From the NCBI GenBank assembly GCA_012656075.1, contig JAAKBF010000131.1, forward strand, positions 62,001 to 126,000: DNA of 64,000 nt, given 5' to 3'. Shown here piece after piece: positions 53,480 through 64,000 of this stretch. The stretch is from Phytophthora hibernalis. Taxonomy: Eukaryota > Oomycota > Peronosporomycetes > Peronosporales > Peronosporaceae. Position numbers and translations under genes: made by a program. A model generated the notes under the pieces. That model made no database searches, had not been told where the DNA came from, and saw only the letters and a list, made by a program, of their open reading frames with translations. Within the stretch, counting starts at the first letter, position 1, and each line of letters starts with the position of its first letter.

Positions 53480-56400
53480 CATGGCTCATCCGTCGCGTCT
53501 TCTCAGCGACGCCACCACTGCCGCTCTCCGTGCTATCTGCCCGGGCGCCGAGGTAAGCTTCTCCACGTTCATCATCTCAACATTCTGCGCACCTTCTAAC
53601 TCTTCGTTCCATCTTGCTTCACTATCTCAGGCACGATCGCAGGGGCTGTCAATGCTCCTGCCGACGTTCCTGACTCTGCTGAGGCCTCGGTCCCGCCTCC
53701 ACAACGTCCTGATGGTCCACCGCCAGCTGACGCGCGGTGCAGCCGAGGGTTCTCCGCTCCACGCGCATCCTTCATCGCCCGACGCCTCGCCAGTCCTGGC
53801 ATACCTGCTTCGCGGTACACCCGCGGCGGTCTCCGGACCCTTGGGCGCCCGGGACACAGGCTTGCCTCGGTGGCGTGTCAAACGGACACCTCCGGCGTCA
53901 CTCCTCCTCCAGTTGCCTCGACCGAGCATTCGGTCTCTGCCCTAGCTGAGCAACGTCTGCTCCAGTTGGGTCAGCACGTGGTTGGTGTAGCCCGTCAGCG
54001 TCCTCGGCGAGTCGATTCGTCGCTCGACAGCCTTATGGAGCGCCACAGACCTCGGTGAGGTTCTGGAGGCGGCCGTGGCCCCTCCCAACTTCCGCCGGGT
54101 GAAGCCGAGCTTGTCATCGACCTCCGTAACGAAGAGGCGGATCTTAAGGCTCGACTCGCCGACACCGAGGACCGGCTCCAAGCAGAGACGCAAGAACGCG
54201 AGAAGTTCGAGCGTTTCTGCACCCAGGCCTCGAGCGATGAGAGCCGTACTCGTGACTCTCTGGATGACCTCCGCCAGTCATATCTTGCTCTCAAGGACGA
54301 GCACGAACAGGCTGCCGCGCACCTGCGCCAAGCCAACGCTGCCATCGCGACCACGACCGCATCGTGGGGCTGTGGGCTGCTCGCGCGACCACGGCCGAGG
54401 CTTCGGTTACATCGACGCAGCGACTCCTCCACCATGATCGTGAGCGTTTCAAGGCTGGCTTGGTGGCATATACAGAGCAAGTGGCCAATAATCGGGCTGC
54501 CCTCGAGGCTTCAGACCAAGCCTCGGTCGGTGCTGTCCCTCCTCACGTTCAAGCCCTCGAAGCTCAGGTTGCGAGCGTGAAGTGGGCGAACTCCATTCGG
54601 CGTCGCCACGCTGCTCTCCACGAGCTCAATTTTGACACATTGGTACTTGCTTCTGCTACGTTCTGCTCGTCTCTTCTTGCCCCATCAGTCTTATAAAGCG
54701 CTTCTTACCCTCGTTCAGGTATCTGTGGTGTTGGGTTTTGGGGCCAAGCGGTCACAGCTCGGTCACCCGATTACCGACGTTGTGCCTTTTGGCGAAACGC
54801 AATAACGCCACCCGATTGGCTTATCTCGTTCCCCGCGCCACAGTGACCACGATAGTTTAGTCACCGAGGCCTCGGTCGGGTATAATACATTCCCGGCCGA
54901 GGGTACGAACCCTCGTTTGTACCCATTTCAGTTTCGTATCCTCGGTCTTATAGAGCCGGGTACAGGATCCCATACTGGGATCTGTTCACACTGGATATTT
55001 GTATTTACGTATAGGACTAGCTATTGGATTGACTACAGAGGCTCTCAGAGCCATAGATCGACAGAAATAAATCAGCAGTCTTCCCCCAAGTCACCAAGGA
55101 TCAAGTCCGTCTTCGGTAAGTCTAGCTAGCTTATCTTAGGGTCTGGATACGCTCGGCTTGTGGGATGCTGGTCAGCGAGCCTAAGGTACATTGAACCGAG
55201 GGTTTGTTGCTGGTCAGTCCAAGAGATTAGAGTGGCCGAGTGTTGGGAGCGACGAGGAGAGTCGTTCACCATATATTATAGTGGAACCGAGTGTTCCATA
55301 CACATTTTACTACCCGCCGAGGTTTTACCTCTGCAAACCCGTATTAGGCTTGACAGCCGGTACCCTTCCTTCTGAGGGACTGCGGGGTTCGCGCGAAAGC
55401 GCAATATTGCATACTAGCCCTCGCTCGTAGCTAGTGGTGCAGGTTATTGGGTTGGCCTACAGAGGGTTCACATCCAACCCGGCGTAAGGGATCTTTCCTT
55501 GTCTTCAGGTTTGATCCAACGCTCGTTGACCTGACAAGGGAAGCGAGTGTTGCTGGTGGGACTCATATCATTTGGTAGTGAGAATTTCTGCGTGATCCTA
55601 CACGACATATCACTGCGGACGACATCGACTGGAAGTTGCTCGGCGGCCTCGCTCCTCCGAGCATCACTTCGAAGCGCAGTCAGAGTGCGTCTTTGGAGAG
55701 CCCGGAAGACAGGGACCAAGAGCCCAAAGCCTCGGACTCGGTGTCCAAACCTCCAGCGAAGGCAGCGTCGGCTGCTGGTGATGCCTCCGAAGATTCGGAC
55801 GACCTACCGCTCATTCCGTCGGTGTCCCAACGTCAAAGGAATCGGCGCAAGCGTCTCCGGCAGCAAGCATCTCCAGCTCCGCCACCACAGGCAACGCCGA
55901 CACATCCCCGCAAGTTCCGTCGGGGCCGTCGAAGTCGACTTTTCCTGCCAGCAAGCGGTTGGGTCGTCCGTCTAAGAGTTTGGGTGCCCCAGCTCAAGGG
56001 CACACGCCCAAACCTTCTGTCAGTTCGCCACCACCTCTCCAGTCGTCTGGCCTTCGTGCTGGATCGCCACCGAGCCCCTCAGTCAGTTCATCGCCGAGGT
56101 CGCCGCCGCCATCGCCTCCTGCAGGGTCGCCACCGAGCCCTCCGTTGCCACCGCCCATGCATACGCCTGCTCCGGGGTCCTCGGTGCCTCACCCTCCGGC
56201 CGAAGTCGTTGACTTGTCAGGGATGGGGACGACACCGAGCCTTTGGCAGCTGTGGTTCCTGCGTCCGGGTCATTCTCGTCGGCGTTGGTCTCGCCACCTC
56301 GTCGTGATGGCCGCAACTCGAAGCGCCTCGGTGCTGGCCTCAATGCGATCGAAGTTGGAATTGGAGACCCTGGAGGCTTCGGACGATTTCATTATCGGTC

Positions 56401-56830
56401 CAGACTTGTCGCCTGCGGCCTCCGAGGCTCCGGCCGTCCTGCTGTCGGCGTCTGCACCCCAGTCTTCGGCCAAGTCAGCAGCTCTTGTGCCATCTTCAGC
56501 TGCGTCGACCACTACACCGCCAGCCTTCTCGGTTGTGCCTTCACAGGCTCCTCCGTCTCTATCTGTCCAAATCTCGGTTGCTGCGTTCGTGTCGTCGTCT
56601 TCGGCCGCGTCGTCAGTCTCGTCGGTGGTGACGTCAGCTCCTCCGGCAGCGGTTGTGACCTCCAGTGCCCCATCCGTGCCGGCGGTGTCCTCGGTCACTG
56701 CCCCTACAGCATCATCGGCCACAGCTGGATCGATTGCGGGCCCACCGACGGTTCACCGACTCCTACTGCTCAAGGGCGTCCACCGGGGTCTCGGTCGGGA
56801 CTCCGACAGTCGCACACCCAAGTGACGGCC
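53480..56830 (+). pseudogene. Coiled-coil plus Ser/Pro-rich family protein, copy 3 (interrupted by a solo LTR)
   Basis: Starts MAHPSRLLSDATTAALRAIC. A possible intron (donor GTAAGC at 53553, acceptor CTCAG near 53631) follows, then Ala/Pro-rich text and a coiled coil: DLRNEEADLKARLADTEDRL, FCTQASSDESRTRDSLDDLR and LHHDRERFKAGLVAYTEQVA, then RRHAALHELNFDTL. The intron 54643-54718 sits where copy 2 has its intron. A solo LTR splits the next exon, which resumes ITADDIDWKLLGGLAPPSIT (55612) into the Ser/Pro-rich part (ASEDSDDLPLIPSVSQRQRN, then SPPSPSVSSSPRSPPPSPPA). Frame changes near 54050, 54345 and 55945. Function unknown. Confidence 0.5.
54724..55607 (+). mobile_element. Solo LTR with TATC target-site duplication
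   Basis: 884 bases starting TGTGGTGTTGGG and ending CCTACACGACA. TATC flanks both sides (54720-54723 and 55608-55611). No primer site or coding region adjoins it, so it is the scar of LTR-LTR recombination. It shares the internal block ending CGGTAAGT (55116) with the Gypsy A LTR and is the inverted relative of 52545-53414. Confidence 0.85.
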
Positions 56831-57403
56831 ACGCTCTCCACGGTCCCCGGCACCGACCCAAGCAATTTTGCTCCGGCAGTGCCTACTGCATCAGCAACCC
56901 GAGCTTCTACCATCGGGTCGGAGACACCACGCGAACAAGGATACGGGTTGTACGTGTCCGTTGATATTTCGTAGTTATGGACGTAGCGTCCGCCTGACAT
57001 AACGCGGAGTTTCCACCCTGCTTGCGTGTACAACAAATCTAAACTTGCACCTTGTTGACCGTATGTGCTGACGCGGACGTTTGCCTTGAGCCCGCGACTT
57101 CCGCAATTTCCACCCATGCGTACAAATATAAACGCGCATGTACATACCGAATTCTTCAGGAAACAACACAACATCGCCTAGCATGCCTTTCTTTGACTTC
57201 TTTATTCGGCGGTTCCGCTCTGCATGGCCTTGCGACTCTGAAACAGGGAGAACTTGAAGCGACTGACGACAGTACTCTTCAAAATAGGTGTCCCAAGCGA
57301 CCCAGTCATCATGCCAGATCTGCGACTCGAACACTGCATTCCGCTTCAATACCTGTATGAGCTGATGCAGTTGCGGTGTTTCCACCATCCTGCATGTCAC
57401 CAT
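56770..57403 (-). pseudogene. MULE transposase N-terminal DNA-binding domain relic
   Basis: Minus strand: HDDWVAWDTYFEEYCRQSLQ, SESQGHAERNRRIKKSKKG, EFGMYMRVYICTHGWKLRKS, QGKRPRQHIRSTRCKFRFVV, then after a frame change AGWKLRVMSGGRYVHNYEIS and YPCSRGVSDPMVEARVADAV. The spacing Cys (ICTHG), Cys (RCKFRF), His (VHNYEIS), with a W-x-L-x-V strand before the last, fits the FAR1/WRKY-GCM1 zinc finger at the N-terminus of Mutator-like transposases in oomycetes. The second zinc-ligand His of H-N-H is Tyr. No catalytic domain remains; the sequence runs into copy 3 at about 56830. Confidence 0.5.
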
Positions 57404-58925
57404 GCTTCAACTCGCCCGCATCATCGTCATGTGACTGGATTCTAGACTTGCTCATCATCGTGATAGCTGTCGGCATCATCTACCACGGAGTCATCTTCAC
57501 ACACGTGTTCATACCTGTCTTCCGTTTGAGCGATACCGACCACCGGCAGCACCTCCACTCCTTCATCAACTTATGTGCCTTTCTTGGCGTGGTCGTCATC
57601 CTCTGAGTCGTTGGATGCTTTGTATAGACGGGTTAGAGACCGACCCCGGTTGTGAGCGCGCAACGGGGTTCCGGAATCCGACCGAGCGCCAAGTGGCATT
57701 ACTCCGGTGCGATAGAAGGCATCTCCTGTCCTCCGTGAGGGGTTTTGTCGAATGGCTGATGGAAAAAGCGAATGAGCTCTTAATCTGCAACGGTTGGAGA
57801 TGGCGGCCAGTACAGCGACACTTCAAAACAAAACCACCGCAGGGCTCCGGAACCGGGGAATATTCTCGGTCTGACAACATCGCACTTTGGCTAATAACAG
57901 CGAGGTGTATCTGCGGTTTAACACACATGGCCCACAGTGGAGGTTGAATTGGCGCTCATCATCCGCGGCTCAACAAAGCAGCACTGCGGTACGCTGACAT
58001 CACGTTGGTAAAAATCGCGTTTAACGTGTGCGTGGCACAAATGTGATACGTACCACGTGGACTTGTAGGCAGCGCGCTGCTCCGCTTTCACGTAGGGAAG
58101 AGTAGCCCCTGACAACGGTCTTGTATGGCGGACACGGAGAACAGCGCACGTGTGAGGCTCGATGCTGGCTGCGGAGGGCGGCGTAGCGGTGTTCCGGTCG
58201 TTTCTGTTTTTATCGGTGCGTGCTTGAGTTTCGTGGCCAACTGTATGACCTGCTGTCAGGAAGAGGTGAAAGAAAAGTTGAATTTTACGTCCTGGACATA
58301 TCCTGGAACACGTCTTGGACTCGTCCAGATTGAAATCCGTGGTCGCAATGGTAGCGTTTTTCATTTGTCGCATTAATCCCGTTGGGCTGTCCGTCCTAAC
58401 GTGACCGTTAGCACTACCAGGATTAAATAGTGGTCTAGCAATGCGTGTGTCAAAACCTGCTACCACGAGATCTATCACACCACGTCTTTTGACACACAAG
58501 ACGGGTTTTGTCAACTGAAACTTATCTGCCACGCCTTCTGTCACATAAGTTGGGATTTGTCATTTGGGAAGGCATTTACGACGCCTTTGTCATTTTCCCC
58601 AGTATACATGTAGTTCATCGAAAACGGGAACGAAAACGAAACTCGATTGTTCCAATTGTTGCGCATGACTTCTCGAACACTGTTGCACATCAGGATTCAG
58701 TACAAGCTTCCTGCACATCTTCGTCGTAAAGTTTGTCTGTGGTCGCAAAATTGCTGCAGTTGCTCCAAGTTATCCAGAAGCTGACCTCCTGTTCCAAACC
58801 AAAATGTTCGCTTCGAAATCGCTTGTGGACACCGTTCAACCTCCTATAGATAGGCAAACAGGCACTTTGCAAATACTGACGTGTATTTTCAGGCATGCCA
58901 TCGCCTCAACAAGTAAAAAACGAGA
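57404..58925. other. Intergenic, mostly featureless
   Basis: An acidic minus-strand patch at 57440-57610 with stops may be decayed upstream coding sequence of the MULE relic. A perfect 11-base inverted pair, GTGTGTCAAAA and TTTTGACACAC, lies near 58446-58497. I recognise no gene; the last 300 bases are the 5' flank of the kinesin gene. Confidence 0.4.
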
Positions 58926-61759
58926 ATGGGTGAATCGGTCGAAGCTGCAGAACGTGTCCGAGTCTTGGTGCGTGTTCGACCCCGAATGACCGCGAAGAAC
59001 TCCACCAAAATGCATCTCATCATGTACGCTGAATGAATTGGTGAGATATCGTGAATCAACTGACGCAACAGCGCTGTTTTGATTGTTGCCAGGTGTTAAC
59101 TGTCGATGCTGAAGGTGGGGAAGTAGCTGTGTGCAAAAAGAAATCGGACCATGAAGTTGATCGCGAGCTCCGGTATGCCTACGACCGGGTGCTCGGCGAG
59201 AAAGCAGACCAAGCCGACGTCTTTAACTACCTGCGCGACGGAGTTCAGCAAGTGGCCCAAGGATTCAACTGCACAATATTTGCCTACGGTCAAACAGGAA
59301 CAGGAAAACACATACGATGCTGTAAGTACTGCGATCCGTTTTTTTGCGTTGGTAGTTTTGGCCTGACCTCGCTCGCTGGTGTACATATCCAGGGGGCACG
59401 ATTTAGAGCGCCATCTCAAGACGACAAACTTATCTCCTGAGGCCCCTGAATGCTCTCCACACTGGGGCGTGATCCCTCGCGCAATTGAGAGCTTGTTTGA
59501 AGAACTTCAATCAATTAGTCGCCACGGTTCAGCTGGTGTCGTCCACTGCTCCTATATGCAGATCTACAACAACGACGTCTACGATTTACTGCAAGATAAC
59601 AAACTGCGCATGAAAGACCCTCTTGCAGTGCGGGAGATGATCAAGGGTAATGGGAAGCAAATCTACGTGAGTGGGTTGTCCGAATTCCGAGTCTCGAGCC
59701 TCCAGGAAACGCTGCAGCTACTTAAAACAGGCAATCGAAATCGTACGATCCGTGCAACGGCTTACAACGAGAAAAGCAGTCGCAGTCACGCGCTTTTGCA
59801 GCTCTCAATTGAAGTTGAGTCTCGAGGATTGGAGAGTGCAACTACAATTATTCGCCGTGCAAAACTTAACCTCGTCGATCTGGCTGGATCGGAAAAATGG
59901 GATACCGATGTTGTCATGGGTAGCGATCGCAGCAAAGAGTTGACGAATATCAACCAGAGTCTCTCGGCTCTCGGGAATGTCATCTCCGCACTCGTGAATC
60001 CTAGGCGGACCCATGTTCCTTACCGTGACTCAAAATTGACCCGCTTGCTTCAAGATAGCCTCGGAGGTAACACCCGCACAGTCGTGATTGCAACTATCTC
60101 TCCATCCGAGTCTGCTGTCGATGAGACGATCTCCACTCTTCAATTTGCGGATCGCGCCAAGTGCGTGACATTTCGAGTGAAAGTAAATGAATTAGTGGAT
60201 GATGCCATTTTACTGGCACAAGCCCAACGCGAAATATCTAGGCTCAAGTTGCAACTGAAGCAAAGCGGCTATCACGAACAAGTATCGGCGCTTGAAGAGC
60301 AGGTAGCACGACTAACAAAAGAAAAGGCTGCTCTTGTCAGCGAAAACCAGAAACTTCGTCGCTCCGTTGCGAGTCTCCGCAAAACTTCATCGGGAGTGGT
60401 CACTGTAGCTGAGGTAAAAACAATGCCCTATGGTCAGCCACAAGTTGTCGAAGTTCAGTTGCCGCTTTCAAATCCGCCAGCTCGACGAAGTAAATCCCAC
60501 GAAAATGATGATCGAGCTCATTTACCTTCAACGTCGCTGCAATTGAACCAATTGCGCCTGGATTTAAAAGCTTGGAGACCAGAGGCAAAGACGAAGCCTG
60601 AGGTATTAACAGCTTTTACTGATGACAACACTGAGGACCAGCGGTTTGAACGAGCATCTAAAGCGCAGGAGCTGATTTTGCAAGAAATTCAAACCGAGCG
60701 GCGTGAATTGGAGCGGCAGCTCGAGCTTCTTTCTGGTGCTGGTGATAACGAAGATCGTGACTTAACAAGGGACGACAAGAATGGTGGGCAAATTAGCACA
60801 AGTGAAGCAGACCCGTGCCCAATCTGTGGATATGATATCGATGACCACAGTGATGTCGCGTTGGATCGTTGCATCGAGCTCGAAATGAATATGGTAAAAC
60901 AAAAGCGGAACACTGCCGTTAAACCAGAAGCACTGCATCAGAATAAGGTCATACAGCAGCGCCCTAACACTCAGAGTGAAAAGATTAAGACGAGTGAGTC
61001 TCACCGCAGAGCAACTCCTCACTCTGCAGCGTCGGATCCCAGACTTCGTCGAGTCTCAACCTCAGCGCACGGAAAGACAAGTCCATTTCTCACAAAAACT
61101 GCTCTAAAGCCATCGACTCCACCACAAATGAGAATCAGTGGTAAACCTAGAATTGGGGCAGATAACGCTAGCACTGCTCCTAACAGACGACTGAAAGAAG
61201 CACTCTCCTCCAGCAATAATGGACATCAAGACTCCCTCGAGAAAAGTCTCGACCGTTAACCGATGCCAATAATCAAGCTGACACCCACTCGTCTTCAACG
61301 CACCCGAAGGTATCAGTCCCCATTCTACGCCAAGGACACAAGGACTTGAAGGCTTTGAAGAAGTTCCGCGCGGCGTCTCCATACAACAATGTTGTGCCCC
61401 GCAAGGAGAAGCAAACCGTATTCCCAAAATCGCGCAGGAGTCCTCACTGACGACCGATACAGGTAGTCGAGAAGACGATCGTCCGTTGAACGTCGTTGTG
61501 AATTCAGTGCGCGACATCGGGTTGGAGTTGAGTGTGTACAAATTCCGGTACGTTTTCGTGTTTGCCGTTTTCGATTGGTACAGCTCTCTGATCTTCGACT
61601 TGTTTGTGCAGATACGATTGCTGGTACACCTGCACCATCGTGGGTTTCGATCGCAAGCGGCGGATGCACTGCTGTCAGTATGACTGCGGAGACAAGCAGT
61701 GGCAGGATCTATCGGGTCACAAAATAAAAGTCATCAGGATGTCAGACAATTCGAGTTGA
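58926..61759 (+). CDS. Kinesin motor protein with C-terminal Tudor-like domain
   Basis: Exons 58926-59023, 59093-59321, 59393-61547 and 61612-61759 (about 876 residues); introns GT-AG, 64-71 bases. Motor: RVRVLVRVRP, P-loop FAYGQTGTGK, then THTML, GHDLERHLKTTNLSPEAPEC, switch I YNEKSSRSHALL, switch II LNLVDLAGSEK, and LTRLLQDSLGGNTRTVVIAT. A coiled coil follows (LEEQVARLTKEKAALVSENQ), then CPICGYDIDDHSD and a basic, disordered tail. The last exon ends CTIVGFDRKRRMHCCQYDCG and DKQWQDL, a Tudor-like strand pattern (G-F-D, Y-x-x-G-D-x-x-W-x-D-L). One-base repairs are needed near 58981 (C run, gives RPPNDREE), 59303 (A run), 61245 (A run) and 61444 (C run). Subfamily uncertain. It should act on microtubules. 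Confidence 0.8.
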
Positions 61760-61840
61760 GAATACCGGTACGAACATGTAGAATGAAAGCAACACGTACA
61801 CATCACGAGTCTTGAGCATAATCATACGGAACGGATCTAT
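61760..61840. other. Convergent 3' ends of kinesin and UTP4 genes
   Basis: 81 bases hold both transcript ends. No AATAAA on either strand close by; an AAAATAAAAG stretch within the kinesin last exon (61721-61730) is the nearest A-rich signal. The two mRNAs probably overlap. Confidence 0.4.
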
Positions 61841-63997
61841 TTACTTGCCATACTTATGACGGTGAAGAGCACCCGGCAAGCGGCCCAGCACCTTTAGCCA
61901 CGGAGTCTCCACGATGATCATCTCGTTCTCCTCGACAAAGTTCACGAACGAAATCGGGCGGTAGCGGTTCACCACGCGGCAGAAGCCATCCTCCAGCTCG
62001 ACGAGCTCACCCTCAGCAGCCTCATTCTTGCCATCCGACTCGGTGCCAACGCTCATCGCACGACGGCGGGTCTTCTTGGGCGGGTTCTTAGCGGGTACAT
62101 CCAGCTGCTTGTCCATGTTGATCTGGTACAGACTCGTCTGGGAGTAGAGGTACAGGAAATCCGGGTTGGCCGGGTCGAACGTCATGCCCTTGACAGGGCG
62201 GCCTTCTACGAGCTCCTTGGGGAACTGCTCGTGGCTCTTGCGGTACCAGTCCGAGAGGCCCTTGGTCTCCACGTCGTAGCACACGAAGCTGTTCGAGACG
62301 AGCGTCACCACCAGCGTCTTGCCAGAAGGGTTGAAGCCCATGTTGGTGTGCATCTCGCTGGGACGAGGCAGGTGGCAGTAGAACTGCATCGAGTCGAGGT
62401 TGTAGATGGCAATGTTGTTGGACGCATCACCTGTAGCGAGCCACTGTCCATCGGAGGAAATAGTCAGCGACACGAGTGGAGACTGCACACTCGCGCTATC
62501 CTCTTCGTTTTGGTTCGGCATAGCCACCTGGAACGTTTTCAGAACCTCCATCTTGGTCACGTCCAGCACACGGATCTGGTGCGATGACGACGCGATCACC
62601 AGACGAGTTGAGTCAGGTGAGAAGGCCAACACACGCGCCGGCCCCGCTACACTATGCGGCAGGCTGATCTTCCTCGGTTGGAAATCTTGTTCAACGTCTA
62701 ATTCGAAAAGCTTGAGCTCCTTGGAGTTCGAGCATGCCACAAACTTGGCGCTAGGCGCTAAGGCGGAGCAAGAAAGGTTCAGGGCGTCGCCCACGTTCAG
62801 CTCTAGCAGCAGCTTGTGCTTCTGAGTGATCGCGCCGGTAGCAGTCGACTTCGTGGCTAGGCGCCACAGATCCAGCGACGTCGGCTTCTGCACCAAAACC
62901 ACACGCTTCTCGTTCGCCAGCGCGATCGTCTGCGGGTACGGCATGGATGCGTGCTTAATCGGTCGGCACGAGCTAAAACCAGACCCATAGTAGGTCACGA
63001 GCTGGGTGTCAATGCCGCCCGAAACGAGTGTCGATTTGGTCTTCGAAGACAGCGCGAGCGCGCGCACGTCATGAGTGTGACCGCGGTGGCTGTACGAGTA
63101 CGTCCAGGTGCTGTTGCCGCTCTCGGCGACCCTGCGGCGGTACTCGGCCACTTGGTTATCCACACCAGAAGCGAAGAGCGTGTTGTTGTCCTGGCTGACG
63201 CAGATAGTCAGGATGTCGGCCGTCAAGTGCGTGAATTTCTGTAGCAGCGTGCCGGTGGGCGCGTTCCAGAAGCTCAAGTGTCCCTGCGAGTCTCCGCTCA
63301 CGAGCGTCAGGTCGTCGAGCACGACCAACGACCAGACCACAGCCTTCTGCTTGGCCAGACTCTCGAGCATGATCCTCGACTCGTTGCGGCCGGAGACGGC
63401 GCTCCAGCAGTGGATCACACCCGCCTCACTGCCCGAGAAAATCTTCTGCGCCTTGGCGTGCCAGGCCAGCGATACCACGCGCACACCGGTCGTGAGGAAG
63501 GCCTTGCGGAAGAAGAGCTGCTGGTCCTCGAAGCTGAAGAGGCGGATGCAGCCGTCCTCGCAGCCCACGGCGAGTTGCTGGCTCTGGTCGTCCAGCACCA
63601 TGCTCCAGATGGGTCCTCCGTTCGAGTCCATCACGTTCTTCTTGCATAGCCGCTGCAGGTCCATCTCCCAGAGCGTGCCGTCCAGCGAGGCCGCGAAGAG
63701 GCGGTCGCTCTCGCCGGCCCAGCACAAGGCCGACACGGTGCTCTTACTGGAGCCAGAGATGACGAACTTAAGATGCCACTTGGCGTCCACCTGCCAGAGC
63801 TCCACGTCTCCGTTGGCGCGCGCCACCGCCAGGCGGTCACTCGCCGCGTTGAAGCTCAGCGCGTGGATGGCGGCCGGCATCCAGTCCACGAAGCGGCAGC
63901 GATGCACCTGCAGCGTCGTGTTGAGCTCGACGACTGCATCTGATTGGGCGTCGATGGCCTTGCGCTTCTTGGTTACGGAGGTCTTGGGCGTCGTCAT
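61841..63997 (-). CDS. UTP4: UTP4 / cirhin, WD40 protein of the small-subunit processome
   Basis: A single open frame of 718 residues from the ATG at 63997. UTP4 is part of the t-UTP (UTP-A) complex in the nucleolus, which binds nascent pre-rRNA and supports its transcription and early 18S processing. The N-terminus is diagnostic: VHRCRFVDWMPAAIHALSFN then ASDRLAVARANGDVELWQVD matches the cirhin start H-R-C-R-F-V-D...L-A-V-A-R-x-N-G-D-I-E-L-W. Two beta-propellers of WD40 repeats follow (VVSLAWHAKAQKIFSGSEAG, DLTLVSGDSQGHLSFWNAPT, LVSGGIDTQLVTYYG, RVLAFSPDSTRLVIASSSHQ, SDGQWLATGDASNNIAIYNL). A basic, acidic-flanked segment (PAKNPPKKTRRRAMSVGTES) lies near the C-terminus. The gene is convergent with the kinesin gene, 81 bases apart, and unbroken. 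Confidence 0.93.
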   Translation of the reverse strand: MTTPKTSVTKKRKAIDAQSDAVVELNTTLQVHRCRFVDWMPAAIHALSFNAASDRLAVARANGDVELWQVDAKWHLKFVISGSSKSTVSALCWAGESDRLFAASLDGTLWEMDLQRLCKKNVMDSNGGPIWSMVLDDQSQQLAVGCEDGCIRLFSFEDQQLFFRKAFLTTGVRVVSLAWHAKAQKIFSGSEAGVIHCWSAVSGRNESRIMLESLAKQKAVVWSLVVLDDLTLVSGDSQGHLSFWNAPTGTLLQKFTHLTADILTICVSQDNNTLFASGVDNQVAEYRRRVAESGNSTWTYSYSHRGHTHDVRALALSSKTKSTLVSGGIDTQLVTYYGSGFSSCRPIKHASMPYPQTIALANEKRVVLVQKPTSLDLWRLATKSTATGAITQKHKLLLELNVGDALNLSCSALAPSAKFVACSNSKELKLFELDVEQDFQPRKISLPHSVAGPARVLAFSPDSTRLVIASSSHQIRVLDVTKMEVLKTFQVAMPNQNEEDSASVQSPLVSLTISSDGQWLATGDASNNIAIYNLDSMQFYCHLPRPSEMHTNMGFNPSGKTLVVTLVSNSFVCYDVETKGLSDWYRKSHEQFPKELVEGRPVKGMTFDPANPDFLYLYSQTSLYQINMDKQLDVPAKNPPKKTRRRAMSVGTESDGKNEAAEGELVELEDGFCRVVNRYRPISFVNFVEENEMIIVETPWLKVLGRLPGALHRHKYGK

Positions 63998-64000
63998 AGC

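Noticed and set aside
58125..58376. 83-codon frame with a hydrophobic stretch
   Set aside because: No signal-peptide context or family match, and a longer minus-strand frame covers the same bases; both look like chance.
1..64000. RXLR or Crinkler effector genes
   Set aside because: No frame combines a signal peptide with RXLR-EER or LFLAK-type motifs; the only clear signal peptides are at 107 (partial), 2929 and 27132.
1..64000. tRNA, rRNA or CRISPR loci
   Set aside because: No cloverleaf with matching T-loop and anticodon arms, no rRNA core sequences, and the only short-period direct repeats are the 50-bp minisatellite and element duplications.

Overview
The window looks like nuclear DNA of an oomycete, most likely Phytophthora or a close relative. 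Short GT-AG introns (about 60-80 bases), closely packed host genes, an Inr-plus-FPR type core promoter and large blocks of decayed Ty3/Gypsy retrotransposons all fit that lineage. No rRNA, tRNA or CRISPR array was seen. The species cannot be fixed from the sequence alone.

Layout. 1-107 is the start of a secreted protein (minus). 108-2928 has no recognised gene but holds a 1.25 kb terminal-inverted-repeat element with a 164-bp MITE nested in it. 2929-7637 is a gene island: a secreted DNase-I-fold hydrolase (+), the transcription repressor subunit DR1/NC2-beta (minus) and, divergent from it, a multi-pass membrane protein (+). 7638-26715 is a transposon block: an LTR fragment, a coiled-coil/Ser-rich gene copy, a Gypsy element on + (D) and a related one on minus (E) meeting tail to tail, then a DNA element with 126-137 bp terminal inverted repeats. 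27132-31539 is an intronless NPC1-type sterol transporter. 31540-56830 is a second transposon block: Gypsy A (+) and Gypsy B (minus), two more coiled-coil/Ser-rich gene copies (one minus, one +), and two LTRs of one family in opposite orientation. 56770-57403 is a MULE transposase relic. 58926-61759 is a kinesin with a C-terminal Tudor-like domain, convergent with the UTP4 (cirhin) ribosome-biogenesis gene at 61841-63997.

Reading-frame quality. The hydrolase, membrane protein, NPC1 and kinesin each carry one or more single-base frame breaks. Most sit in a short homopolymer where changing its length by one restores a conserved motif. I read these as residual sequencing or assembly errors, so host genes with broken frames are called CDS. 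The retroelements carry real decay as well (in-frame stops, internal deletions, truncations).

Most interesting content: a three-copy family of coiled-coil plus Ser/Pro-rich proteins, two copies of which share an intron position; a Gypsy family with two RNase H domains and a conserved insertion inside the RT palm; a host alpha-kinase fragment trapped antisense inside Gypsy D; and a kinesin fused to a Tudor-like domain.
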